A DNA stretch of 64,000 bases from contig NZ_DASQNA010000013.1 in the NCBI RefSeq assembly GCF_035645195.1, positions 62,001 to 126,000 of the forward strand, in the 5' to 3' direction. Below the pieces are notes generated by a model. The model was not told where the DNA came from. It saw only the letters and a program-made list of their open reading frames with translations, and searched no databases. This DNA comes from Paenibacillus sp. (GTDB taxonomy: Bacteria; Bacillota; Bacilli; Paenibacillales; YIM-B00363). This document shows positions 50,600-60,187 of the stretch, piece after piece. Positions within the stretch are counted from its first letter, which is position 1. Each line of letters begins with the position of its first letter. A program made the translations under genes and the position numbers.

Positions 50600-52747
50600 C
50601 TACAATCCGTCTACCGCCTGCTCTTCCCCGTCCGCCTCGCCTTGCGGTTCGGACGAATCGCCGTCCGCGGGCACCGCCGGCTCTTCCTCGGCCGGCGGCT
50701 CCGGCTCTTCCGACGACCGCGCCGGCGCCGACGCCGATCCGCCGCTGTCCGACGCCTGCGCGTACGTCCACGTATACTGCTCGACTTTGCCGTCGTCCTG
50801 GAACACTTCGATGACGGCGTTCTTGCTCGGGCTCGTCACGACGTCGAACGTGAACGATTGGTCGGACGTCACCGTCTGGTTGACCGCTTCGACGCGGTCG
50901 CCCATCGCGTCGGTGACGACGATCCGAATCGCGCTCGAGCCCCCTTGCTCTTTCGGTCCGATCATGACCGTATATCTCGTGACGCGCGCTTCGTTCGGCA
51001 GCCCGTCGCTGACGTAAATTTGGATCCCTTCGCCCGGCGGCTTGACGCCTTCCCCGGGCTGATACGGAAATTGGTTAAACACGCGGCCTTTCTCGAAGTA
51101 CGCTTTTTCGCGGATGACGTTCGCCTGCTTCAGTTCCAGCCCTGCCTTCTGCAGCAGCGCCTCCGCCTCCGCGACCGTCCGGCCGACCAAGTCCGGCATC
51201 GCGACGTCTTCGGGCCCTCGGCTCACGACGATCCGGATCGGCGTCTCCAGCGGATCGACCTGCTGCGCCGCCTGCGGGAACTGCTCGACGACGCTGCCAG
51301 CCTTCTTGGGGCTGTGCTCCCGGGCGATCGTCACGTTCTCCTTCGCCACGCCGGCTTCGGTCAGCGCCGCCAGCGCCTCCTCTTCCGTCATATCCGCGAG
51401 GTCCGGCATTTGGAGCAGCTCGATGCCTTTGCTGACGTACAGCCGAATCGGCGTTCCGGGCTTGACCTCTTCTTCTTTCTCCGTCTGCGAAATGACGTAA
51501 TCGGCCGGCGTTTCGCGGCTGAATTCGAAGATCGGCTCCTCGACGACGAGCCCCGCCGCTTCGAGCTGGGCTTTCGCCATGTCGAGCCGGAGCCCCTCGA
51601 CGTTCGGCACGACGACGGTCGGAATGACGAAAATTTCCTGCACCTTCTTCACCCCGTACCACGCGCCGCCGAGCAGCACGAGCAGCACGCCGAACCAAAT
51701 GAGCGGCTTCACCCACGGATTACCTCCGCGCGCTTTCTCGTCCTCGTCCTCGTAATTGCCGTCCCGCCAAACCGGGGCGCCGTCCGCCCCTCCCGGCGAA
51801 CCGTCCTTATCCTGCGCGTTCGATGCCGGACTCGGCACCATGTCGGGGCGAATAGCCGGCACGACCCGCGTCGCCTCCTCGTCCGGCTCGAAATCGCTCG
51901 CGTACGTCCACTTCTTCTCGTCGCGGCGTTCCGGGGACAGGCAGGTTTCTAAGTCTCTCAGCATTTCGCCGGCGGACGCATACCGCTCCTCCGGACGTTT
52001 GCGCAGCGATTTTAGGATGACGTTCTCGACGCTCTGCGGAATCATCGGATTGACGACCCGCGGCTCTTCGACGGGCTCCTGCAGATGCTTCAAGGCGACG
52101 CTGATCGGGCTTTCCCCGATGAACGGGAGCCGGGCGGTCAGCATTTGGTAAAGAACGATGCCAAGCGAATATAAATCCGATTTTTCCCCCGCCGAGACGC
52201 CTTTCGCGTGCTCGGGCGAAAAATAATGCACCGAGCCGATAACCGAGCCCGTCTGCGTAATGGTCGACGTCGTGATCGCCCGGGCGATGCCGAAGTCGGT
52301 CACCTTGACGCGGCCGTTCTTGCCGATCAAAATGTTGTGCGGTTTAATGTCGCGATGAATGATGCCGTTCGCGTGCGCATGCTCCAGCGCGTCGCAAATT
52401 TGCGTGGCGATATGTACCGCTTCCGCCGGCTGCAGCGGCGCCTGCGCTTTGATGATATCGTTCAAATTCGATCCTTCGATATACTCCATGACGATGAAAT
52501 GCGTATCCCCGTCCTGCCCGACGTCGTAAATGCTGACGACGTTCGGATGCGACAACGAAGCGGCCGATTGGGCCTCCCTGCGGAAGCGACGGATGAACTC
52601 TTCGTCATGTACGTATTGCTGTCTCAGTACTTTTACGGCCACATGCCGGTGCAGCAGCGTATCTTTCGCTTTGTAAACCAGCGCCATGCCGCCGCCCCCG
52701 ACGCGTTCGATCAGCTCGTAACGTCCCGATAAGGTTGTTCCGTTCAC
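50600..52747 (-). CDS. prkC: Serine/threonine protein kinase PrkC with PASTA domains
   Basis: A 715-residue membrane kinase. The cytosolic kinase domain (10-270) has GGGGMA, K39, HRDIKPHNIL with D133 and DFG at 151-153. A juxtamembrane region and one membrane helix (about 346-366) lead to three extracellular PASTA repeats (about 378-590), which bind muropeptides or peptidoglycan in the family. A further extracellular domain of about 100 residues and an acidic Ser/Glu/Pro-rich tail follow. It signals growth and spore germination in B. subtilis. It is paired with the phosphatase prpC upstream. Confidence 0.97.
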   Translation of the reverse strand: MNGTTLSGRYELIERVGGGGMALVYKAKDTLLHRHVAVKVLRQQYVHDEEFIRRFRREAQSAASLSHPNVVSIYDVGQDGDTHFIVMEYIEGSNLNDIIKAQAPLQPAEAVHIATQICDALEHAHANGIIHRDIKPHNILIGKNGRVKVTDFGIARAITTSTITQTGSVIGSVHYFSPEHAKGVSAGEKSDLYSLGIVLYQMLTARLPFIGESPISVALKHLQEPVEEPRVVNPMIPQSVENVILKSLRKRPEERYASAGEMLRDLETCLSPERRDEKKWTYASDFEPDEEATRVVPAIRPDMVPSPASNAQDKDGSPGGADGAPVWRDGNYEDEDEKARGGNPWVKPLIWFGVLLVLLGGAWYGVKKVQEIFVIPTVVVPNVEGLRLDMAKAQLEAAGLVVEEPIFEFSRETPADYVISQTEKEEEVKPGTPIRLYVSKGIELLQMPDLADMTEEEALAALTEAGVAKENVTIAREHSPKKAGSVVEQFPQAAQQVDPLETPIRIVVSRGPEDVAMPDLVGRTVAEAEALLQKAGLELKQANVIREKAYFEKGRVFNQFPYQPGEGVKPPGEGIQIYVSDGLPNEARVTRYTVMIGPKEQGGSSAIRIVVTDAMGDRVEAVNQTVTSDQSFTFDVVTSPSKNAVIEVFQDDGKVEQYTWTYAQASDSGGSASAPARSSEEPEPPAEEEPAVPADGDSSEPQGEADGEEQAVDGL

Positions 52748-52774
52748 CCGAGGCTCCCCCCTTTCCGTTCGGCT

Positions 52775-53512
52775 CTATGGTACATTAGCGATCAGCACCA
52801 CCGTAATATTGTCGTCCCCGCCGGCGTTCAATGCGTATTCCACGAGCCGGTCCACCTTCTCGCCGAGCGTCCCCTCGCCGCGAACCGTTCGCGTCAGCTC
52901 TTCCTCGGGCACGAGATTTGAGAGGCCGTCGCTGCACAGCAGCAGCATGTCGCCCGGCTTCCACTGCACGTACGACAGGTCGACGTCCACGTCGGCCTCG
53001 GTGCCGAGCGCCCTAGTGATGACGTTCCGCCGCGGATGCACCGCCGCCTCGTCCGGGGTCAACTGGCCGGTTTTGACCAATTCGTTGACGAGCGTATGGT
53101 CTTCGGTGATTTGCGCAAACTGCTCATGATTAATGTAATAGGCCCGCGAATCGCCGATGTGCCCGATCAGCACCCGGGATTCGTTCGCAAGCGCCACCGT
53201 CACCGTCGTCCCCATCCCCCGGTAATGCTCCTTGCCCGACGCGACCTCGAACACCTTCGCGTTCGCCTCGCGGATCGCTTCGACGAGCCGCGCTTCGCGC
53301 TCCGCCTCGTCCGGTTCGCCTTCGATGCGGCTTAACGCCTCCTCGACGAGCTCGATCGTAATTTGGCTCGCCGTGTCCCCGGCTTGATGCCCGCCCATGC
53401 CGTCGGCGACGATGGCGAGCGTGCAGCCCGCCACCCCGTCTCTTACGACGACCCGATCCTCGTTCACGGCGCGGACGCGGCCCACGTCGGATTTATATGC
53501 AGCTTTCAGCAT
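52775..53512 (-). CDS. prpC: PP2C-type phosphatase PrpC (Stp)
   Basis: A 245-residue serine/threonine phosphatase. Metal-binding motifs are VNEDRVVVRDG, IVADGMGGHQAGD, IGHIGDSRAYYI and CSDGLSNLV. It reverses PrkC phosphorylation. The ATG at 53512 follows GAGGTGA; a longer frame upstream belongs to the rlmN region. The start lies at the rlmN stop, so the two genes are probably coupled. Gene order rlmN-prpC-prkC-rsgA is the standard one. Confidence 0.96.
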   Translation of the reverse strand: MLKAAYKSDVGRVRAVNEDRVVVRDGVAGCTLAIVADGMGGHQAGDTASQITIELVEEALSRIEGEPDEAEREARLVEAIREANAKVFEVASGKEHYRGMGTTVTVALANESRVLIGHIGDSRAYYINHEQFAQITEDHTLVNELVKTGQLTPDEAAVHPRRNVITRALGTEADVDVDLSYVQWKPGDMLLLCSDGLSNLVPEEELTRTVRGEGTLGEKVDRLVEYALNAGGDDNITVVLIANVP

Positions 53513-53517
53513 GTCAT

Positions 53518-54588
53518 TCACCTCGCGGTCGACTCCATATGTTTCGCGCGCAGCTGGCCGCAAGCCGCGGCGATGTCGTGGCCCTGCTCCCTGCGAATCG
53601 TCGTGTTCACTTGCTTCGATTCGAGGATGCGCTTGAAATCGAAAATGCGCTCCTTCGGCGTGCGCACGTAGTCGCGTTCCGGCACGTAGTTCACCGGAAT
53701 GAGGTTGACGTGGCACAGCATCCCTTTCAGCAGCGTGCCGAGCTCCTCGGCGTGCTCGGGCTGGTCGTTGACCCCGTTGATCAGCGCGTACTCGAACGTG
53801 ATGCGCCTTCCCGTTTTCTCGATATAATACCGGCAGGCGTCCATGACGTCCGCGAACGGGAAGCGCCGATTGACCGGCATCAGCTTCGAGCGGAGCGCGT
53901 CGTTCGGGGCGTGGATCGATATCGCCAGGTTGATCTGCGTGTTCCAATCCGCGAATTCGCGGATTTGCGGCACGATGCCGCTCGTCGACACGGTGATGTG
54001 GCGCTGGCCGATTTTCATTCCTTTGTCGTGCATCATGAGCGTCAGGAACGCTTTCGTAGCTTCATAGTTTTCGAAAGGCTCTCCGGAGCCCATGACGACG
54101 ATGGAGCTGATCCGCTCGTTCGTCGCGTCCAAGAGGCGCTGCGCGTAGACGACCTGCGCCACGATTTCGCCGGCGTACAGGTTGCGCTTAAGACCGCCGA
54201 GCGTCGACGCGCAGAACGTGCAGCCGATGCGGCAGCCGACCTGCGTCGTGACGCAAATGCTGATGCCGTAATTGTGGCGCATGACGACCGTCTCGATCGC
54301 GTGGTTGTCGTAGAGGCCGAACAAAAACTTGATCGTGCCGTCCTTCGATTCCAGCTTCGTGATTTCGTTCAGCGTCACGAATTGATAATGCTCCGCGAGC
54401 TTGTCGCGCAGCCCCTTCGACAAATTCGTCATCTCCTCGAAAGAGACGACCCGTTTGGCGTACAGCCATTCGAAAATTTGGCCGGCGCGGAACGCGGGCT
54501 CCCCTTGTTCCTTCAGCCAGTCCTGCAGCGCCTCCAAAGTCAGATCGTATATGAACGGCTTCTCCGGAAGCTGAATGTCTTTCTTCAT
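53518..54588 (-). CDS. rlmN: 23S rRNA/tRNA adenine C2-methyltransferase RlmN
   Basis: A 356-residue radical SAM enzyme that makes m2A2503 in 23S rRNA and m2A37 in some tRNAs. The iron-sulphur motif is CxxxCxxC in [28 protein letters not shown] is typical, and the C-terminal cysteine lies in the [13 protein letters not shown] segment. The conserved GEP motif reads SGEP, as expected. It is followed closely by prpC. Confidence 0.97.
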   Translation of the reverse strand: MKKDIQLPEKPFIYDLTLEALQDWLKEQGEPAFRAGQIFEWLYAKRVVSFEEMTNLSKGLRDKLAEHYQFVTLNEITKLESKDGTIKFLFGLYDNHAIETVVMRHNYGISICVTTQVGCRIGCTFCASTLGGLKRNLYAGEIVAQVVYAQRLLDATNERISSIVVMGSGEPFENYEATKAFLTLMMHDKGMKIGQRHITVSTSGIVPQIREFADWNTQINLAISIHAPNDALRSKLMPVNRRFPFADVMDACRYYIEKTGRRITFEYALINGVNDQPEHAEELGTLLKGMLCHVNLIPVNYVPERDYVRTPKERIFDFKRILESKQVNTTIRREQGHDIAAACGQLRAKHMESTAR

Positions 54589-54701
54589 GCGTATGATCCC
54601 CGCCTTCTTAGGTCCCCCGGACTCGGAACGACATGCTCGTCCCGGACCGCCGAAACTCTTCTTTCTATTGTAAACGTTCGTCCGCTATTTTAACACAAGC
54701 T

Positions 54702-56192
54702 TCACGGCGCCGCATGGGGCGACCGAACGAGCCTCGCCATGAAAAAGCCGTCGGAGCCGAATTGCTCCGGCGTTACCCGCAGCATGCCGGGGCCGGCCGC
54801 GCACGCCTCCGCCACCTTCGGCGGAATGCCTGAGGGCAGCCGCGGATCCGGCGCGAATTCGGGATGCTCCGCGAGGAACGCGGCGATCTGCTCCTCGTTC
54901 TCCTTCGGCTCGAGCGTGCACGTGCTGTATACGAGCGCCCCGCCGGGCTTCACGAGCTTCGCGGCGGAGCGGAGAATCGCCTTCTGCGTCTCCGCGATGG
55001 CGTCGACGTCGCCCCTCGTCTTCGTCCATTTGATGTCCGGCTTGCGGCGGATGACGCCGAAGCCGGAGCACGGCGCGTCGAGCAGGACGCGGTCGAACGA
55101 GCCCGCCTCGAACCGCTCATGCAGCTTCGCGGCGTCGATGACGACCGTCTCGACGCTGCGAAGGCCGAGCCGTCGCGCCGCGGCGTCGATCAGCTCCCGC
55201 TTGTGCGGGTGGATGTCGCAGGCGATTATCTCGCCCTCGTCCTCCATCCGCTCCGCCAGGTGCGTCGATTTCCCGCCGGGCGCGGCGCAGCAGTCGAGCA
55301 CGCGCATGCCCGGCTCCGGGTCGACGAGCGCGGCGACGAGCATCGAGCTTTCGTCCTGCACGGTGCACAGGCCTTGCGCGTACGCGTCGCCGTGCGCCGC
55401 GTTGCCGCCGCTCGTCACGACGACGCCGTCGTAGCTGACCGCGGACGGCTCCGCCGCGACGCCGCTCGCCGCGAGCCGCTCGATCAGCTCGGCGCGGGTC
55501 AGCTTCAGCCGGTTGACGCGGACGCTCGCCTTCGGCGGCTCGTTGTTCGCGGCGGCGATTCTCCCGGCGCGCTCCGCGCCGAACGCGCGCACCCATTCCC
55601 GGATCAGCCATTCCGGGTGGGATTCCTCGAACGCGATGCGCGCCGCGTCATCGAGACCGGCCGGCGCCGCAGGCCGCCCCGGATTCGCGGCGAGCTTCCG
55701 CAGCACCGCGTTCACGAGGCCGGAGACGCCGGCATGGCCGCGCCGCCTCGCGATCGACACCGCTTCGCTGACGGCGGCGTGCGCCGGCACCCTATCGAGG
55801 TACAGCAGCTGGTAGGCGCTGAGCCGCAGCAGGCTGCGCACCCACGGCTGGAGCTTCGATACGCCTTTGGCGAGATGCGCCCCCAGCACCGCGTCGATCG
55901 TCTGCAGCCGCTGGATCGTGCCGTACACGAGCTCCGTCGCGAGGCCCGCCTCCCGCGGCTCGGGCTTATGGCGCGTCAGGGCGGCGTTCAACGCTAGGTT
56001 GCTGTACGCGCCCTCCTGCTCGACGGCCGTCAGCGCTTCGAGCGCGATCTCCCGCGCGCCGAGCGGCTTCTTCGGCGGCCGCTGCCCCGGCTTGCCCGCG
56101 GGCTTGCCTCCGGGCTTGTTCGCAGCCGACTGATTCGGAGCGGACTTCTTCGGAGCGGGCTTCTTCGGCGGCTTTGGCGTCGGTCCGCTCAT
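54702..56192 (-). CDS. rsmB: 16S rRNA (cytosine967-C5)-methyltransferase RsmB
   Basis: A 496-residue enzyme with an N-terminal NusB-like RNA-binding domain (about 48-180) and a Rossmann methyltransferase domain. Motifs are LDCCAAPGGKSTHLAE, LDAPCSGFG and the catalytic cysteine region VYSTCTLEPKENEEQI. The first 45 residues are an unusual Lys/Pro-rich tail (PPKKPAPKKSAP, GKPAGKPGQRPPKKP) that is probably disordered and basic. The ATG overlaps the fmt stop by four bases. Confidence 0.95.
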   Translation of the reverse strand: MSGPTPKPPKKPAPKKSAPNQSAANKPGGKPAGKPGQRPPKKPLGAREIALEALTAVEQEGAYSNLALNAALTRHKPEPREAGLATELVYGTIQRLQTIDAVLGAHLAKGVSKLQPWVRSLLRLSAYQLLYLDRVPAHAAVSEAVSIARRRGHAGVSGLVNAVLRKLAANPGRPAAPAGLDDAARIAFEESHPEWLIREWVRAFGAERAGRIAAANNEPPKASVRVNRLKLTRAELIERLAASGVAAEPSAVSYDGVVVTSGGNAAHGDAYAQGLCTVQDESSMLVAALVDPEPGMRVLDCCAAPGGKSTHLAERMEDEGEIIACDIHPHKRELIDAAARRLGLRSVETVVIDAAKLHERFEAGSFDRVLLDAPCSGFGVIRRKPDIKWTKTRGDVDAIAETQKAILRSAAKLVKPGGALVYSTCTLEPKENEEQIAAFLAEHPEFAPDPRLPSGIPPKVAEACAAGPGMLRVTPEQFGSDGFFMARLVRSPHAAP

Positions 56193-57157
56193 CGCGTCTC
56201 CTCCGCCGCCGCGCCGAGCGCGTCGCCTTTCTTCATTTGGCCGCCCTTCACGAATTCGGCGACGGGCAGCGCCTTCTTGCCGGCCGGCTGCACCTCGGTC
56301 GCGACGAACACGCCGTCGCCGGTCGCGACGGCGAGGCCTTCCGGTCCGATATCAAGCACGGTGCCCGGCGCCGCGGAGACGGCCCGTCCCGGCTCCGGCC
56401 GCTTCGCCTTCCATATTTTGAACACGTCGCCGTTCCAGAACGTGAACGCTCCCGGTCTCGGAGACAGACCGCGCAGCTGGTTGTAGATGTCCGCCGCGCT
56501 CCGCGACCAATCGATCCGCTCGTCGTCGCGCGTAAGGTTCGGCGAATACGTCGCTTCCGCCTCGTTCTGCGGCGTGCGCGGCGCCGTCCCGTCCAAAATA
56601 GACGGCACCGTCTCGAGCAGCAGCTTCGCCCCGACCTCGCTCAGCCGCTCGAACACGACGCCGGCGTCGTCGTCCGGGCCGATGGCGAGCTCCGCCTTCG
56701 CGATCATATCGCCGGTGTCTAACCCCTCGGCCATGTACATGATCGTCACGCCGGTGACCGATTCGCCGTTCATGATCGCCCGCTGGATCGGCGCGCCGCC
56801 GCGATATTTCGGCAGCAGCGAGCCGTGGACGTTAATGCAGCCGTATTTCGGCAGCTCGAGCACCGATTTCGGCAAAATTTGTCCGTACGCCGCCGTCACG
56901 ATGAGATCCGGCTCATACGCCGCAAGCGCCGCGACCGCATCGCTCGCGCGCAGCTTCGGCGGCTGCAGCACCGGCAGCCCGAGCCGCAGCGCCTCCTCCT
57001 TCACGGGCGTCGGCGTGAGCGTCTTCTTGCGGCCGGTCGGGCGGTCCGGCTGCGTCACGACGGCCGTCACCCGGTAGCCGGCGTCCATCAACGCACGAAG
57101 GGACGGCACGGCAAAGTCCGGCGTCCCCATGAATACGATATTCGGTTCGTTCCTCAT
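56189..57157 (-). CDS. fmt: Methionyl-tRNA formyltransferase
   Basis: A 322-residue enzyme that formylates initiator Met-tRNA with 10-formyl-THF. [17 protein letters not shown] is the N-terminal signature. The catalytic region is [20 protein letters not shown] followed by [18 protein letters not shown]. It is four-base coupled to both def upstream and rsmB downstream, forming def-fmt-rsmB. Confidence 0.98.
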   Translation of the reverse strand: MRNEPNIVFMGTPDFAVPSLRALMDAGYRVTAVVTQPDRPTGRKKTLTPTPVKEEALRLGLPVLQPPKLRASDAVAALAAYEPDLIVTAAYGQILPKSVLELPKYGCINVHGSLLPKYRGGAPIQRAIMNGESVTGVTIMYMAEGLDTGDMIAKAELAIGPDDDAGVVFERLSEVGAKLLLETVPSILDGTAPRTPQNEAEATYSPNLTRDDERIDWSRSAADIYNQLRGLSPRPGAFTFWNGDVFKIWKAKRPEPGRAVSAAPGTVLDIGPEGLAVATGDGVFVATEVQPAGKKALPVAEFVKGGQMKKGDALGAAAEETR

Positions 57158-57642
57158 ACGACGTCTTCATCCTCTTCGTCGCGGCTCGGCTCATAGACGC
57201 GGTCGGCGATGTCGATGAACAGGATGCCGTTCAAATGATCGATTTCGTGCTGGAACGCCCTGGCCAGGAAGCCCGATACGTCCATGACGACTTCTTGCCC
57301 GTTGCGGTCGAGCCCTTTGACCTTCAGCTTCTCCTTGCGGCGGACGTCGCCCTGCAGCCCGGGGATGCTCAGGCACCCCTCCGGCCCGAATTGCTCCCCG
57401 CTCGATTCCAAGATTTCCGGATTGACCATCTCGATCAAGCCGTGCTCGTCGCCGACGTCGATGACGATGACGCGCTTCGAGATGCCGATCTGCGGCGCGG
57501 CGAGCCCGACGCCCGGGGCGTCGTACATCGTCTCCGCCATATCGGTGAGCAGTTTTTGAATGTTCGGCGTAATTTTCGGCACCGGCTTCGCCACTTCCCG
57601 AAGCACCGGGTCCGGATGTTTGACGATCAAGCGAATCGCCAT
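57154..57642 (-). CDS. def: Peptide deformylase
   Basis: A 162-residue metallo-deformylase that removes N-formyl groups from new proteins. The three motifs are [18 protein letters not shown] and [13 protein letters not shown], giving the Cys and two His ligands. The EGCLS form with this short length is type 1. It leads def-fmt-rsmB and follows priA after a gap holding a small hairpin at 57675-57691. Confidence 0.97.
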   Translation of the reverse strand: MAIRLIVKHPDPVLREVAKPVPKITPNIQKLLTDMAETMYDAPGVGLAAPQIGISKRVIVIDVGDEHGLIEMVNPEILESSGEQFGPEGCLSIPGLQGDVRRKEKLKVKGLDRNGQEVVMDVSGFLARAFQHEIDHLNGILFIDIADRVYEPSRDEEDEDVV

Positions 57643-57674
57643 TGTCGGTAGCCCCTTTCGTTATCGAACGACCC

Positions 57675-57691
57675 CCTCCCTTCGCGGGAGG
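57675..57691. repeat. Small hairpin between priA and def
   Basis: CCTCCC and GGGAGG form a 6-bp stem with a five-base loop. No T-run follows, so it is not a good terminator. Confidence 0.5.
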
Positions 57692-57712
57692 CGGGCAGAT
57701 TGGATATATCAT

Positions 57713-60187
57713 TTACATCAGCATTTGCGGATCCATATCGAGCTGAATGCTCAGCTTCGCCTTGCGGATGTCTTCGCCGAGCGCGTCCGCGGACGCGCGC
57801 AGCGCCTCCGCCACGCCGGCGTCTCCCCGATATTTTACCATGCATTGGAACCGATATCTATCTTTCAGTTTCGGGATCGGCGACGGCACGGGCCCGAGCA
57901 GCTCGGCGGCGAGGCCGTCCCCCCGGCGCTCGGCGAACCGCCGTTTCAGCTCGGTCGCGAACCGCTCGCTGCACGGCACGAGCCGCGAGATGTCCTCGTG
58001 CGACAGCGTCGCGAGCGCCAGGCGGCAGTACGGCGGGTAACCCAGCTCCCGGCGGGACAGCAGCTCGCGCCGGGCGAAGCCCCGGAAATCGTGCTTCGCC
58101 GCGAATTGGATGCTGTAATGCTCCGGCGTGTACGTCTGGACGACGACTTCGCCGGGCAGCTTGTGGCGGCCCGCGCGGCCGGCCACCTGGGTCAGCAGCT
58201 GGAACGTCCGCTCCGCCGCCCGGAAATCCGGAATGCGGAGCACCGTATCCGCGCTGATGACCCCGACGAGCGTCACGTCGGGAAAATCGAGCCCCTTCGC
58301 GACCATCTGCGTGCCCAGCAGCACGTCGGCTTGCTTATCGCGGAAGGCGGCGAGCAGCTTCTCGTGCGCCCCCTTCTGCGACGTCGTGTCGACGTCCATT
58401 CGGATGACGCGGATGCCCGGGAACAGCTTCGCGAGCTCCTCCTCGACGCGCTGCGTGCCTGCGCCGAAATGGCGGATATGCTCGCTTTGGCAGCTCGGGC
58501 ACTGCGACGCTTCGCGCTCTGTGTAGCCGCAGTAGTGGCAGCGCGAGTGCCGGCTCGTCCGATGGTACGTCAGCGTAATGTCGCAGTGCGGACACTGCGC
58601 CGTATAACCGCATGAGCGGCACATGACGAACGTCGCGTAGCCGCGCCGGTTGAGCAGCAGCACCGTCTGCTCGCCGCGCTCGAGCCGCTCGCCGATCGCC
58701 TCTCGCAGCCGGTTGCTGAACATCGCCCGGTTGCCGTCGCGCAGCTCCTGCCGCATGTCGACGATCGTGACCTCGGGCAGCGGGCGTCCTTCGACGCGCT
58801 CCGTCATTTCGAGCAGCGTGAAAACGCCGCGGTGCGCGTCGAGGTACGTCTCGAGCGACGGCGTCGCCGAGCCGAGCACGACGGCGGCGCCGTGCTGCGC
58901 CCCGCGCTCGAGCGCGACGTCGCGGGCGTGATATTTCGGCGACTCTTCTTGTTTATAGGAAGATTCATGCTCTTCGTCGATAATGATAAGACCAATGTTC
59001 GTGAACGGCGCGAAAATCGCGGACCGGGCGCCGATCGCGATTTTCACCTGGCGGCGGGCGATTTTGCGCCATTCGTCGTACCGCTCGCCATGCGAGAGGC
59101 GGCTGTGCATGACGGCCACCTCGTCGCCGAACCGGCCCTTGAACGCGTTCACCGTTTGGGGCGTGAGCGAAATTTCGGGCACGAGCAGGATCGCTTCGCG
59201 CCCCGCGTCGAGGCACGCCTGCATCGCCTGCAGGTACACCTCGGTTTTGCCGCTGCCGGTCACCCCGTGCAGCAGGAACGGCGCGTAGGCGCGGCTGCGA
59301 ATCGCTTCCTTCACCGGCGCGAGCGCGGCGGCCTGCGCCTCCGTCAGCGGCAGCGGCTGCGACGCGGCGAAGCGGCGGTTCGCGTACGGGTCGCGCGCCA
59401 CCTCGCGCTCTTCGACGGCGACAAGCCCCTTCGCCTCGAGCGCCTTGACGGCGGACGGGCCGATGCCTTCGCGGGCGAGCTCCGCGAGCGCTTCGCCGTC
59501 GAAGCCGCCCGCGATGCCGCCCGCCTCCTCCGCCGACGCCATCCGCTCGAGCAGCTCCGCCTGCTTCGGCGCGCGCCGCCGGAGCGATTCGGCCGCTTCG
59601 CGCAGCGCTTCCGCGCCGGCGGCCGGCCGGACGAACAGCTGCGTCTTCGCGCCGAGCCGGTCCTTCACCTGCTTCGATTCGGTCAAGAGGCCGAGCCCGA
59701 TCGCCAGATGCAGCTCTTCCGCCCGGTCGGCGAACGCCTGCATGAGCGCCTGCTCGGACACCGAGCCGCGCCGGGCGACGTATTCGAGCACGCCGCGCGC
59801 CGCCTCCGGCGTTCCCGGCGCGCCTGGCGGCACCGCCGCCTCGTACACCGTCTCCGTCTTCGTCTTGAGCGCGCTCGGCAGCAGCGCCGCGAGCGCCGTA
59901 TATTGCGGGCACACGTATTTGCGGCTGAGCCACGAAGCGAGCTCGAGCAGCTCCGCGGTCACGACCGGAGCCGCGTCCAGCACGCCCTTCAGCGGCTTCA
60001 GCTTGGCCGGATCCATGTCGGTCGTCTCCGCCACGCCGACGACGAACCCTTGCAGCACGCGCGGGCCGAACGGCACCCCGACGCGCACGCCGGGCTTCAC
60101 GAGCGGCCGAACGCGCTCCGGCACCAAATAATCGAACGGCCGGTCCGTGTCCCGGGCCGGCGCGTCGACGATCACTTTAGCGATCAT
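57713..60187 (-). CDS. priA: Primosomal protein N' (replication restart helicase PriA)
   Basis: An 824-residue DEAH-type helicase that restarts stalled replication forks. The N-terminal 3'-DNA-binding domain contains FDYLVPERVRPLVKPGVRV. Walker A is LHGVTGSGKTEVYLQAM and the DEEH box is LIIIDEEHESSYKQEE. A zinc-binding insertion has the paired motifs CRSCGYTAQCPHCD and CHYCGYTEREASQCPSC. It overlaps the coaBC stop by four bases. Confidence 0.98.
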   Translation of the reverse strand: MIAKVIVDAPARDTDRPFDYLVPERVRPLVKPGVRVGVPFGPRVLQGFVVGVAETTDMDPAKLKPLKGVLDAAPVVTAELLELASWLSRKYVCPQYTALAALLPSALKTKTETVYEAAVPPGAPGTPEAARGVLEYVARRGSVSEQALMQAFADRAEELHLAIGLGLLTESKQVKDRLGAKTQLFVRPAAGAEALREAAESLRRRAPKQAELLERMASAEEAGGIAGGFDGEALAELAREGIGPSAVKALEAKGLVAVEEREVARDPYANRRFAASQPLPLTEAQAAALAPVKEAIRSRAYAPFLLHGVTGSGKTEVYLQAMQACLDAGREAILLVPEISLTPQTVNAFKGRFGDEVAVMHSRLSHGERYDEWRKIARRQVKIAIGARSAIFAPFTNIGLIIIDEEHESSYKQEESPKYHARDVALERGAQHGAAVVLGSATPSLETYLDAHRGVFTLLEMTERVEGRPLPEVTIVDMRQELRDGNRAMFSNRLREAIGERLERGEQTVLLLNRRGYATFVMCRSCGYTAQCPHCDITLTYHRTSRHSRCHYCGYTEREASQCPSCQSEHIRHFGAGTQRVEEELAKLFPGIRVIRMDVDTTSQKGAHEKLLAAFRDKQADVLLGTQMVAKGLDFPDVTLVGVISADTVLRIPDFRAAERTFQLLTQVAGRAGRHKLPGEVVVQTYTPEHYSIQFAAKHDFRGFARRELLSRRELGYPPYCRLALATLSHEDISRLVPCSERFATELKRRFAERRGDGLAAELLGPVPSPIPKLKDRYRFQCMVKYRGDAGVAEALRASADALGEDIRKAKLSIQLDMDPQMLM